Assembly (NCBI GenBank): GCA_963814955.1
Contig: CAWFEX010000004.1
Location: forward strand, 248,001 to 312,000
Source: DATCJA01 sp963814955
GTDB taxonomy: Bacteria; Acidobacteriota; Vicinamibacteria; Vicinamibacterales; UBA2999
Direction: 5' to 3'
DNA length: 64,000 bases
Shown here: positions 44,329-53,869 of the stretch, piece by piece
How positions within the stretch are numbered: the first letter of the stretch is position 1
How the letters are laid out: each line of letters opens with the position of its first letter
The notes under the pieces: model-generated
What the model saw: only the letters and a program-made list of their open reading frames with translations
The model's database searches: none
What the model was told of the DNA's origin: nothing
Program-made: the position numbers and the translations under genes

Positions 44329-45335
44329 GCGTACTCTTCGCGGAAGCGTTCCCGCAGCCACGTGCTGACAAGGTTCAGCAAGAACGTCCCCAGAAACAAC
44401 AGCATGCCGACGGCGAAGATCGTCCGGTATTCAAGGGTGCCCTGCGGTGTGTCGCCGAGACTGACCTGGACGATGTAGGCGGTCATCGTTTCGATGGGAA
44501 GCATCGGATTCGCCGTAAGGCGCGGCTGCTGGCCAGCCGCGATTGCGACAATCATTGTTTCGCCGACGGCGCGCGAGACGGCCAGGATGCAGGCCGCGGT
44601 GATTCCCGAGAACGCCGCCGGCAGTACGACGCGTAGGCTCGTCTGCATCTTCGTGGCGCCCAGTGCATACGAGCCTTCACGGAGGCCCCTGGGCACCGCC
44701 TGCATGGCGTCCTCGGACAGCGACGACACGAGCGGAAGAATCATGATGCCCATGACGATGCCGGGCCCGAGCGCGTTGAAGCCGGCAAGATTCGGCAGCA
44801 ACCGCTGCAGCAGCGGCGTCACAAAGAGCAGCGCGAAATAGCCGTACACCACAGTGGGGATCCCGGCCAGGACTTCGAGCACGGGCTTCACGAGCCGCCT
44901 TACTCGAAGGTTGGCGTACTCGCTCAGGTAAACAGCGCTGAGAAGCCCCATCGGCAGCGCGACGATCATCGCGATGCTCGACACCAGCATCGTCCCCGCC
45001 ACGAGCGGCAGCACGCCAAAGCGCGGAGTGGCGAAAAGGGGAGTCCACTCGGTGCCGAACAGGAAGTCGGTGACCGGAACCTCGCGGAGAAACGCAAACG
45101 TTTCGACGGCCAGTATGATGATGATGCCGGCGGTTGTGCCAATTGACAGGAGCGCACACAGAAACAGAGTCCGCTCAATCAGGAATTCAAAGCGCCTCAT
45201 GCCGCGACGCTGTTCCGGACGACCCTGAATCTGACGGCCCTCGAGAGCATCGGGACGATCCACTGCCGGGGTTCCTCTCGATGGTCTCGGGGCGACCCTG
45301 AGCCACATCGAGAGGCCGAAGGATCGGAGGTTCAT
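44325..45335 (-). CDS. pstC: phosphate ABC transporter permease PstC
   Basis: 336 residues from an ATG that overlaps the pstS stop. Residues 1-45 are polar and not conserved-looking; an internal ATG at 45200 (MRRFEFLIERTLF) begins the first TM segment and is an alternative start. The EAA-loop motif DAMQAVPRGLREGSYALGATKMQT is intact. Confidence 0.95.
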   Translation of the reverse strand: MNLRSFGLSMWLRVAPRPSRGTPAVDRPDALEGRQIQGRPEQRRGMRRFEFLIERTLFLCALLSIGTTAGIIIILAVETFAFLREVPVTDFLFGTEWTPLFATPRFGVLPLVAGTMLVSSIAMIVALPMGLLSAVYLSEYANLRVRRLVKPVLEVLAGIPTVVYGYFALLFVTPLLQRLLPNLAGFNALGPGIVMGIMILPLVSSLSEDAMQAVPRGLREGSYALGATKMQTSLRVVLPAAFSGITAACILAVSRAVGETMIVAIAAGQQPRLTANPMLPIETMTAYIVQVSLGDTPQGTLEYRTIFAVGMLLFLGTFLLNLVSTWLRERFREEYA

Positions 45336-46372
45336 CGCTCTTTGGCGAGCAGCGCTTCGAGCGTCATCCCGACCTGGGACCCTCCTTCACCGAACGCCGT
45401 GCCGACTTTTCGATCCGCGAAGTGTTTCCGCGCCAGCTCATGAATCTGGGGTGTGAGCTCGATGTAGCCAACTTCCTGAACGAGATCGTCTCGGCTGAAG
45501 AACATTTCAACGAACTTCTGGATCTCCGGGCGATCGGCGGCCTTCCGGGCAACATAGATGAAAAGCGGGCGCGAAAGCGGCTGGTACGTCCCGCCACGCA
45601 CCGTCTCGGCTGACGGCGTAATCGGACCGGCGCCGTTGTCGGCCTTTCCGTCATCGACGGGCACGATCTTCAGACGCTCGCGGTTTTCCTCGACGTAGGC
45701 CAGCGGCAGGAATCCGAGCGCGAGCTCGTCGCTGCCGACCCCCTGGACGATGACGTTGTCGTCCTCGCTCGATGTGAAATCGCCGCGGCTGGCGCCCTCT
45801 TTGCCGACCGTGGCTTCAGTGAAGTAGTCGTAGGTACCCGAATCGACGCCGGCGCCGAACAGCCGGATTTCGCGATTCGGCCACGCCGCGCGTATCTGAT
45901 TCCAGCGCGCAATCTTTCCCTGCGCTTCGGGCGCCCACATCGTCTTCAACTCGGCGACGGTGATGTTGCTCGCCCAGTTGTTCTTGGGATTCACGACGAT
46001 GGCGATGCCGTCGTAGGCGATCGGAACTTCGATGTATTCGATGCCGGCCTTCTGGCACGCTTCGATTTCGGCGGGACGGATCGGGCGGGATGCATTACTG
46101 ATGTCCGTTTCACCGCGGCAGAACTTCTGGAAGCCACCACCTGTTCCCGAGATGCCGACGGTGGGCGTCCGCATGTCGGGGTTGGCCTTGCCGAACTCTT
46201 CGGCGACGGCTTCGGCGATGGGAAACACCGTGCTGGAGCCGTCCAGCGTGATGAGCTCTGCAGATGAGCCCTCTTCCGGGGCTGCCTGGTTGTTGCCCTG
46301 GCCGCAGGCAGCGAATGTCAACATGAATACTGCAAAGGTGATGTAACGGAAGGTGTACACACAATGCCTCAT
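45332..46372 (-). CDS. pstS: phosphate-binding lipoprotein PstS
   Basis: 346 residues. Lipoprotein signal with lipobox FAAC. Phosphate-site patterns are visible: ITLDGSSTVFPI, ISGTGGGFQKFCRGETDISNASRPI and FGAGVDSGTYDYF. ATG 46372 chosen for the CAGGAG just upstream (46390 is an alternative). First gene of the pst operon, with Pho-box-like repeats upstream. Confidence 0.96.
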   Translation of the reverse strand: MRHCVYTFRYITFAVFMLTFAACGQGNNQAAPEEGSSAELITLDGSSTVFPIAEAVAEEFGKANPDMRTPTVGISGTGGGFQKFCRGETDISNASRPIRPAEIEACQKAGIEYIEVPIAYDGIAIVVNPKNNWASNITVAELKTMWAPEAQGKIARWNQIRAAWPNREIRLFGAGVDSGTYDYFTEATVGKEGASRGDFTSSEDDNVIVQGVGSDELALGFLPLAYVEENRERLKIVPVDDGKADNGAGPITPSAETVRGGTYQPLSRPLFIYVARKAADRPEIQKFVEMFFSRDDLVQEVGYIELTPQIHELARKHFADRKVGTAFGEGGSQVGMTLEALLAKER

Positions 46373-46416
46373 GCTCCTGACGCTAACCAATGGTGATTAC
46401 GCGCCGGTTGCCGGCA

Positions 46417-46433
46417 TGTTAATTCCGCGTTAA
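46417..46433 (-). promoter_or_regulatory. Pho-box-like direct repeat upstream of pstS
   Basis: On the coding strand TTAACG (46433-46428) and TTAACA (46422-46417) repeat with an 11-base period, like the TTAACA direct repeats bound by PhoP/PhoB-type regulators in Gram-positive bacteria. It overlaps the ppx stop codon and is 45-61 bases before the pstS ATG. Position supports it; the match alone is modest. Confidence 0.4.
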
Positions 46434-48052
46434 CGAGCTGAGCTGGGTGTGATTCGTGCGCTGTTCTGGGCCTGACGCGGCGTGATCCTTCCGCCCGCCG
46501 GCTCAGTTCCTGTCATTGGCGTTGCGGCGAGCTGCACCCTCTTCCGCACGAGCTTTTCGAACGGGGCCATGTGCCTGCTTGCGGCCCAGATCTCCAGCTC
46601 GGCATCGCCGGATGTTCGCAATTGCAGCAGAAGCGCCTCGTCACCACGATCCTGCACCTCGAGATGCGAGATCACCTGCGCGTGGCTGCGATCGAGGCTT
46701 TCGGCCACCCTCAGAATGGATGACAGAGTCCTGACGGTCCGCCGCAATGATGACGACAGATGCGCGTATTCCTGATGTGTTCTCTTCGGCGTCCCACGGC
46801 GGTGGTAGCGCGCCACCAGGGCAATCACGTCTATCTCCTCGGGTTCGAAGCCGCGCAGGTCGCCGTTCTTGATCAGGTAGTACGAGTGTCGATGGTGGCG
46901 TGCGTAGCTGATGTGTGACCCGAGGTCGTGCATCAGCGACGCATAGTCGAGCCACTCGCGTTCCCGATCTGTCAGCCCGTGTATGGCGCGCGTCTGGTCG
47001 AAGATCGCAAGTGCGAGCCGTGCGACATGCTGAGCGTGCACTGCGAAGTAGTTGCACCGTTCGGCAAGCTCGATTGTGCTGCGCCGCCGTACGTCCGGAA
47101 TACGATCGACCTGCGCAATCTGCCGCTTGTGCCGGCGTACGTAATCGAGGACCAGGCCCTCCCGGAGCGCCAGGTCGCAGAGCGTCAATTCGTCAGCGCC
47201 GAGCCGCCGCAGAATCGTATCGAGGAGGACCGCGCCGCCCACGACGAGATCCGCTCGCCGGGGATCGAGTCCCGGCATTTTCAGCCGACTCTCGATGTCG
47301 TTTGCGCAGACTTCCTTGCGGACCCGACGGAGCTGTTTGGCGGAAATGCGCAGGTTCCGCAGCTCAGCAGGCGACGTGCCGCGCGCGGCCGTTGCGGCGA
47401 CGACGCCAAGGCTGAGAATGGTGCCGGATGTCCCGACCACGCGGTCAAACCCGACGGTGGTGATCTGATCGCAGTAACGGCCGATCTCGTCGGTGATGTG
47501 TTTCTGGAGCCGGCGTTCGTCTGAACCAGACAGCGGGTCGCTCTTCACGAATCGCTCGGCCAGCCGGATCGCCCCCAGCTTGAAGCTTCGCGCCAGCTCG
47601 ATCGCCGTGCCCGTGCCGAGCGTAATCTCGACGCTGCCGCCGCCGATGTCGATCACAACCGCTCGTCCGCTTCCAACATCGACACCGTACACTGCCGCTT
47701 GATGTATAAGGCGGGCCTCGTCCGTGCCTGTAATGACCATCGGGCGGATACCCGTTTCCCGCTGGATGCGGGCAAGGAACTCACCGCCATTACGCGCTTC
47801 GCGCGTGGCGCTTGTCGCGGCCGCCACGATCTTGTCCACTTTGTGCGAATCGGCGAGCCGCTTGAAGGTTGAGAGCGCTTGCACGGCAGCATTCATCGCC
47901 TCAGCGGTCAGTGCCCGTCCGCCCAGTCCTCCGGCCCCGAGCCGGACCATGGCTTTTTCGCGGTCGATGATTTCGAACGATACGTCCGGGCGCACCTGTA
48001 CAACGATCATGTGCACCGAGTTCGTGCCTATGTCGATGGCGGCGATTCGCAT
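46430..48052 (-). CDS. ppx: exopolyphosphatase / pppGpp phosphohydrolase (Ppx/GppA) with HD domain
   Basis: 540 residues. Actin-like N-terminal half: IAAIDIGTNSVHMIV, DIGGGSVEITLGTG and VVGTSGTILSL. The C-terminal half has an HD-type part (FAVHAQHVARLALAIFD ... DYASLMHDLGSHISYARHHRHSYYLI). Cuts terminal phosphate from polyphosphate and may act on pppGpp. Upstream of pstS on the same strand and divergent from CHAD; the tail beyond ~520 looks unstructured. Confidence 0.93.
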   Translation of the reverse strand: MRIAAIDIGTNSVHMIVVQVRPDVSFEIIDREKAMVRLGAGGLGGRALTAEAMNAAVQALSTFKRLADSHKVDKIVAAATSATREARNGGEFLARIQRETGIRPMVITGTDEARLIHQAAVYGVDVGSGRAVVIDIGGGSVEITLGTGTAIELARSFKLGAIRLAERFVKSDPLSGSDERRLQKHITDEIGRYCDQITTVGFDRVVGTSGTILSLGVVAATAARGTSPAELRNLRISAKQLRRVRKEVCANDIESRLKMPGLDPRRADLVVGGAVLLDTILRRLGADELTLCDLALREGLVLDYVRRHKRQIAQVDRIPDVRRRSTIELAERCNYFAVHAQHVARLALAIFDQTRAIHGLTDREREWLDYASLMHDLGSHISYARHHRHSYYLIKNGDLRGFEPEEIDVIALVARYHRRGTPKRTHQEYAHLSSSLRRTVRTLSSILRVAESLDRSHAQVISHLEVQDRGDEALLLQLRTSGDAELEIWAASRHMAPFEKLVRKRVQLAATPMTGTEPAGGRITPRQAQNSARITPSSAR

Positions 48053-48093
48053 GTAGTGATAACGATATAGTAGGGCCTTACGGCTGAACCGCC

Positions 48094-48993
48094 ATGGAAC
48101 GTCGCGCGACTCCCGCCGGGATGCTCATTCGCCAACAATTGCTGGCCCTCAAACGGGCCTTGCCCGCAGCCCAAAAGGGCGACGCCGACCGGCTCCACGA
48201 GGCCCGCGTGGCTACCCGCCGTCTGCGCGAGCGGATTCCTCTCCTTTTGCCGAATCCGACGGGTCGCAAGATTGTCCGCAAGGTCCGCCGGCTTTCCAGG
48301 GCGTTAGGACCCGTTCGTGAGCTGGATGTCGCAATCCAGACGCTCGAGGCTCTTGGCGACAGCGACGTGCCCCCTGCGGCGGTCACGAAGCTCAGGCAGT
48401 TGATGCGCCAGGAGCGCCAGAAGCTGCATGCCGATATGTGCAGCGAAGTAGCGCACATCGACGTCGACAAGCTCCGCCGCCGGGCGGCCGCAGTCGCCGA
48501 AAAGGAAGACTCGTCGCCGACGCCTGTGCGTGCTGTAAGGCGCGTCAGGGCGGCACAGGAACGCGCGGCTCGCCGCGCGATACGACTTCGAGCAGCCGTG
48601 GACGACGCCGCGGGTTTGTACCTGCCCGATCGGTTGCATGACGTTCGTATCGCGGTCAAGAAGCTGAGGTATTCACTCGAACTGGTGCGCGAGATCAAGG
48701 GATCGCGCGCGCTCGCCCGTATCGCCATGCTGAAGGAGGCGCAGGATCTGCTCGGACGGATGCACGATCTCGAAGTGCTGATCGGCCGCGTGCGCGCCGT
48801 GCAGGGCTCTTCGAGTGCGGCCAACCTGCGGCTCTCGGCCGGCCTCGATCGGCTCGTGAGGCGTCTCGAAACCGAGTGCCGGCAGCTTCACGGTCACTAC
48901 ATGACGGTCCGACAGAGACTCATGGCCGTCTGCGAACACACGGTCACGACCGCCGAAAGCTCTCGAGCGAAGTCGGACTCTTCCGCCGCATAG
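48094..48993 (+). CDS. CHAD domain protein
   Basis: 299 residues, helical, rich in Arg/Lys and His. The CHAD signature is DADRLHEARVATRRLRERIPLL near the N-terminus and a second repeat LHDVRIAVKKLRYSLELV (about 180-200). CHAD domains bind polyphosphate along a basic surface. Divergent from ppx, so a polyphosphate link is likely. A TATAGT at 48066-48071 could be its -10 box. Confidence 0.93.
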   Translation: MERRATPAGMLIRQQLLALKRALPAAQKGDADRLHEARVATRRLRERIPLLLPNPTGRKIVRKVRRLSRALGPVRELDVAIQTLEALGDSDVPPAAVTKLRQLMRQERQKLHADMCSEVAHIDVDKLRRRAAAVAEKEDSSPTPVRAVRRVRAAQERAARRAIRLRAAVDDAAGLYLPDRLHDVRIAVKKLRYSLELVREIKGSRALARIAMLKEAQDLLGRMHDLEVLIGRVRAVQGSSSAANLRLSAGLDRLVRRLETECRQLHGHYMTVRQRLMAVCEHTVTTAESSRAKSDSSAA

Positions 48994-48997
48994 CCGC

Positions 48998-49528
48998 ATG
49001 TCGAGTCCTCGTGAGTTGTACCTCATACGCCACGCAATCGCCGCCGAGCGTGGCGAGGAGTGGCCCGACGACGACAAGCGGCCTCTGACGGCGCGAGGCG
49101 TGGCGCGCTTCAAAGAGACCGTTGAGGGCTTGAAGAAGCTGGAGGCGGGCATCGACGAGATCTTCACGAGCCCGCTCGTGCGCGCCAAGCAGACTGCCGA
49201 TTTGCTGGCGGCCGGCCTCCCCGGCAAGCCGACCGTGAAGATTCTGGATGCGCTTGCCCCCGGGCATACGCCTGGGTCGCTGATGGCACAGCTTGCACGA
49301 ACAGCTCGAAGACGTCGCATCGCGCTTGTCGGCCACGAGCCTTCTCTTGGCGAACTCGCGGCCCACCTGATTGGCGCAGGCCGCGCATTGCCATTCAAGA
49401 AAGGCGGTGTCTGCCGCATCGACGTCGAGAGCCTCACCTCCAGACGTCCTGGCGCATTGACGTGGTTCGTGCAGCCAAAAATGCTTCGGGGACTTGTTCG
49501 GCGGACCAAGCCCGGCGGTCGAGAGTGA
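48998..49528 (+). CDS. sixA: phosphohistidine phosphatase SixA
   Basis: 176 residues. Histidine phosphatase with the catalytic LIRHA (R11, H12), SPLVRAKQTAD and LVGHEPSLGEL. SixA removes phosphate from histidine phosphotransfer or PTS proteins. Starts 4 bases after the CHAD stop; the pair is common in genomes. Confidence 0.9.
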   Translation: MSSPRELYLIRHAIAAERGEEWPDDDKRPLTARGVARFKETVEGLKKLEAGIDEIFTSPLVRAKQTADLLAAGLPGKPTVKILDALAPGHTPGSLMAQLARTARRRRIALVGHEPSLGELAAHLIGAGRALPFKKGGVCRIDVESLTSRRPGALTWFVQPKMLRGLVRRTKPGGRE

Positions 49529-49550
49529 ACTGACATCACGGACCTCCGCC

Positions 49551-50465
49551 GTGACACCTAAGCGTGCAGCGGTCATCATCAATCCGATATCCGGTACAGG
49601 TGGGCGGCTGCACGTGGCGCGCGATCGTGCCGAGCTCGCGGCATCCGCGATGGCGAGCAACGGCATCGACGGCCAGGTTTTCATCACCGAGCGTGCCGGA
49701 CACGCGCACGAGCTCGCCAAGGCCGCACTCGCGCAAGGTGCAACCCTGGTGCTGGCTTGGGGCGGCGACGGCACCGTCAATGAAGTCGGCTCGGCCCTGG
49801 CGTTCCGCGACGCGACGCTCGGCGTGATTCCAAGCGGGTCGGGCAACGGGCTCGCGCGGGAATTGCGCATTCCTTTCGATCCGAGGCGCGCAATCGATGT
49901 CGCGTTCAACGGGCGCGAATGCAGAATCGATGCGGGAGAGCTGGACAGCCGGCTTTTCTTCAACGTCGCAGGTATTGGGCTCGACGCGCGTGTCGCACAC
50001 CGCTTTGCCGCCAACGGCCTGCGGCAACGCGGGTTTCGCCGTTACGCGGCAATTACCGCTCAGGAGCTGTTCACCTATAAGGCCGACTACCATACGATTG
50101 TCACTGACGGACGTTCGCTGCGCGTACGCACGCTGCTCATTGCGATTGCCAATGCTCGTCAGTACGGAAACGGCGCGCTCATCGCGCCGGCGGCACGTCT
50201 CGACGACGGGCGTCTCGATGTGGTCGTCGTGGCCGCACGTTCTCCGCTGATGGCGCTCATGCAGGTGCCGCGCGTGTTCATGGGCAGGATCGGAACCGTG
50301 AGTGGCGTGACCATGACGACCGCGGTTGATATTCAGGTCACATCCGGCCAGCCGGTGCTCTACCACGTCGACGGAGAGCCTTACGTCGGTGCTGCCGCCG
50401 TCGTTGCACGGCCCTGGCCCGCGGCACTGCGGGTTGCCGTGCCCATCGACGCGCGGCTGTCGTAG
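49551..50465 (+). CDS. diacylglycerol kinase family lipid kinase
   Basis: 304 residues from GTG 49551. IINPISGTGG at the N-terminus, AWGGDGTVNEVGSAL (about 60-75) and IPSGSGNGLARELRIP are the DAGK catalytic motifs; a C-terminal beta domain ends DGEPYVGAAA. Phosphorylates diacylglycerol or a related lipid. The open frame runs back to 49494 inside sixA; the start is uncertain within ~20 codons. Confidence 0.88.
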   Translation: MTPKRAAVIINPISGTGGRLHVARDRAELAASAMASNGIDGQVFITERAGHAHELAKAALAQGATLVLAWGGDGTVNEVGSALAFRDATLGVIPSGSGNGLARELRIPFDPRRAIDVAFNGRECRIDAGELDSRLFFNVAGIGLDARVAHRFAANGLRQRGFRRYAAITAQELFTYKADYHTIVTDGRSLRVRTLLIAIANARQYGNGALIAPAARLDDGRLDVVVVAARSPLMALMQVPRVFMGRIGTVSGVTMTTAVDIQVTSGQPVLYHVDGEPYVGAAAVVARPWPAALRVAVPIDARLS

Positions 50466-50487
50466 GGCAGGTAAATCGGGTTAGTGG

Positions 50488-53400
50488 ATGCGTTCGAGAG
50501 ATCTCATTCTCCGGAGTCTTACCTACTACTGGCGGACCAACGTTGCAGTAGTGGCGGGGGTCGCCACCGCCGTAGCCGGTACTCGCAGGGGCGCTGCTGG
50601 TTGGCGACTCCGTTCGTGGCAGCCTGCGCGACCTGTCGGCCGGGCGCATCGGTCGGACCGATCAGGTCGTTGTCTCCCCGGAGTTCTTTCGCGAGGCGCT
50701 GGTCGACGATCTCAGATCGGCAGACTCGTTCAGCTCTTCGTTCACGGGTGCAACGCCGCTGATCATGCTCCCGGCAGTTGCCAGCGAACCGGCAAACGCC
50801 AGGCGTGTAGGGCAGGTTCGCATCTACGGTGTGGACGATCGGTTCTGGCAGTTTCACGGTCTTCGGGTTCCGACGCTCGACGAAGGCGAAGCGCTTCTGA
50901 GTCGCGCGCTGGCCGACGAGCTCGGTGCATCCACAGGCAACGCGGTACTCGTTCGCGTGCAGCGTCCCTCCGAGATTCCGCTGGAGTCTCTGCAGGGCCG
51001 CAAGGACGGTCAGGGAGACTCATTGAGGCTGCGCGTTCGAGCTGTCATTGGTGCGTCAGAGCTTGGCGACTTCTCGCTCGATGCGCAGCAGGGTGACGTT
51101 CGAGCGGTGTTTGTGCCGCTGTCTGCACTTCAGCGTGAGCTGGACGTTCGCGGCCGCGTCAACACGATATTGATTTCCGCGAGGCCAGACGCCAACGGTG
51201 CGGCAACGAGTGTCGAGCAACTGGTACGCCGCCTCGCCACCCTCGACGATCTGGGGCTTTCGTTGATCCTCCTGACGGAACGAGGTCTGCTGGCGCTGAA
51301 TTCCGACGCAGGGCTTCTGACCGACGCCCAGTCGCGCGCGGCGATCGCGGCAATCCGACAAAGCGGGATGACCGATCGACCGCTGTTCACCTATCTGGCG
51401 AATACGCTGCGCAACGGCGATCGAGAGGTTCCATATTCGCTGGTGACTGCCCTTGATCTGCAGACAATCGTGCCGCCGCCTGTCGTTGCCGACGCGGATC
51501 CACCGATTGTGCTGAACGAGTGGGCCGCTCGTGAGCTTCGAGCCGCGCCAGGTGATCCGGTAACGATGGAGTACTACCGCTGGGAGGATCCGGGCAGGCT
51601 CGTCACCCACGCATCCACGTTCCGCCTGGCCGGTATCGTCCCGATGAGCGCGGGCGATCGCGATCTGGCGCCAACATATCCCGGCATCAGCGAAGCGCCG
51701 ACGCTTGCCAACTGGGATCCGCCGTTTCCAATCGATCTGAGGCGCATCCGTCCCATGGACGAAGCCTACTGGGAGCAGTACCGCACCACGCCCAAGGCAT
51801 TTATCCCGCTGACAACCGGACAGCAGCTCTGGCAGTCGCGATACGGTGCGCTGACGTCCATCCGCATCCAGCCACCGGCAGGTGAATCGCTCGAAGAGGC
51901 GCGACGGACGCTCGAGCTGAATCTGCGCGAACACATCGACCCGCTGGCGACGGGGATAACGGTGCGCGATGTGCGGGCGAGCAGCGTGGCGGCGTCTCGC
52001 GGCGCCACCGACTTTGGCGCGTACTTCGTCTACTTCAGTTTCTTCATCGTCGTGTCGGCACTGCTGCTGGCTGCGTTGTTCTTCAAACTTGGAATCGAGC
52101 AACGTGCGCGGGAAGTAGGGCTGCTGCGCGCGGTCGGTCTTGGGCCAGGCGACGTACGTCGCCTGTTCCTGAGCGAGGGCGTACTTCTGGCTGTGTGCGG
52201 CAGTCTGGTTGGCGCGCTTGGTGCCATCGGGTACGCCGCGCTGCTGATGACAGCGCTCCGCTCATGGTGGGTCGATGCTGTTGGCACTGAAGCGCTCACC
52301 CTGCACGTGTCGGCCTTGTCGCTGATCGCCGGCGCCGCGGGCGGCACTGCCACCGCGGTTGTGTGCATCTGGTGGACGCTGAGAGGGCTCGCGCGCATAT
52401 CAGAACGAAGCCTGCTTGCCGGACAGATCGACGCGGTGCACGCTGTGGGTGGGACCCTGACGGCCGGCGACGCAGTTGCCGGCGGTATAGGCAGGTTCTT
52501 CAGCGCCCGGCATGCCGCGATCCTTTGCGCACTACTCGGTGTCGGGCTTCTCGCCGCGTCGGCCGCCGGGGCCGTGGAACAGGCCGGCGGCTTCTTCGGC
52601 GCAGGGACGCTATTGCTCGTCTCCGCGCTGTGCATCTTTTCCGCCGCATTCCGCGCTCCCATCCGCCGGGCCATCGACGGCCGCGGCTGGCAGGCGGTTT
52701 CACGCCTGGGACTGCGCAGCACGACATATCGGCCGGGACGCAGCGTGCTGTCGATTGCGGTGGTGGCGACCGCCACGTTCATCCTGATTTCGGTGGACGC
52801 GTTCCGGCGTGATGGCGGCACGGTAACGGCAGGCGTCAGGCAGTCCGGTGTCGGCGGATACACGCTCCTCGTCGAGCTGCTCCTTCCCATCGTTCACGAT
52901 CCGAACACGCGGGAGGGCCGGGAAGTACTCAATCTCGGCGATCTCGACAACGTAACCCTGGAGCCTTTTCGTCTGCTGCCGGGCGACGACGCGAGCTGCC
53001 TGAACTTATACGCTCCGCAAAATCCACGAATTCTCGCGCCCAGAGACAGTTTTCTTTCCGAGGGTCGGTTCGTATTCCAGCAGTCATTGGCAGAGACGGA
53101 TGCCGAGCGTGCCAATCCGTGGCTCCTGTTGAAGCGTGAAGAGCCCGATGGGGCGGTGCCTGTGATTGCGGATGCGAACTCGATGACCTATGTGCTGCAC
53201 CGGCGGCTTGGCGAGGACATCGTCATGACGCACGGCGGACGTCAGATTCGCCTTCGCCTGGTTGCCGCGCTTCGCGACAGCATCCTGCAGGGTGAACTGC
53301 TGATGGCACAGGACCGGTTTGTCGAACTGTTTCCGGAGCAGGACGGTTATCAGCTTCTGCTGGTTGAAACGGAGGCGGGCCAGGCAGCGGACGTCGCGAG

Positions 53401-53869
53401 CCGAATTGAAAATGCTCTTGCGGACTTCGGAGCCGATGCGACGGGCACCGCGGAACGCCTCGCCACGTTCCACCGGGTCGAGAACACCTACCTGTCGACA
53501 TTTCAGACTCTTGGCGGGCTCGGCCTTCTCCTGGGAACCGTCGGGCTCGCCACGGTGATGCTGCGCAACGCAATGGAACGACGTCGTGAGCTCGGACTGC
53601 TCGGCGCCGTCGGTTACCAGCGGCGACACTTTCTCGTCATGGCCGCCGCCGAGAATGCGCTGTTGCTGACTGGCGGGCTGGTTGCCGGCGGATTGTGCGC
53701 CGCGCTCGCCATTGGCCCCGCTGTAGCAGAGCGCGGCGGCCGAATGCCGTTGACAGCGGCCGGCGCGTTGCTCATATTCGCAGTGTTTGTGACAGGTCTG
53801 CTGTCGTCGCTCGCAGCAACGCGAGTAGTGACGAGCGGCCCGCTGGTCGACTTGCTGAAGACGGAGTGA
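50488..53869 (+). CDS. FtsX/MacB-type ABC transporter permease, frameshifted near the N-terminus
   Basis: 1126 residues after repair. ATG 50488 gives RDLILRSLTYYWRTNVAVVAGVATAVA (first TM segment). At 50578-50582 GGTAC breaks the frame; GTAC restores VLAGALLVGDSVRGSLRDL and the long second frame that runs to 53869. A large periplasmic part is followed by TM segments around residues 415-560 and 600-650 (FtsX domain: FKLGIEQRAREVGLLRAVGLGPGDV) and a second FtsX set near the C-terminus (RNAMERRRELGLLGAVGY). No ATPase gene is adjacent. The stop overlaps the next start (TGATG). Confidence 0.85.
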
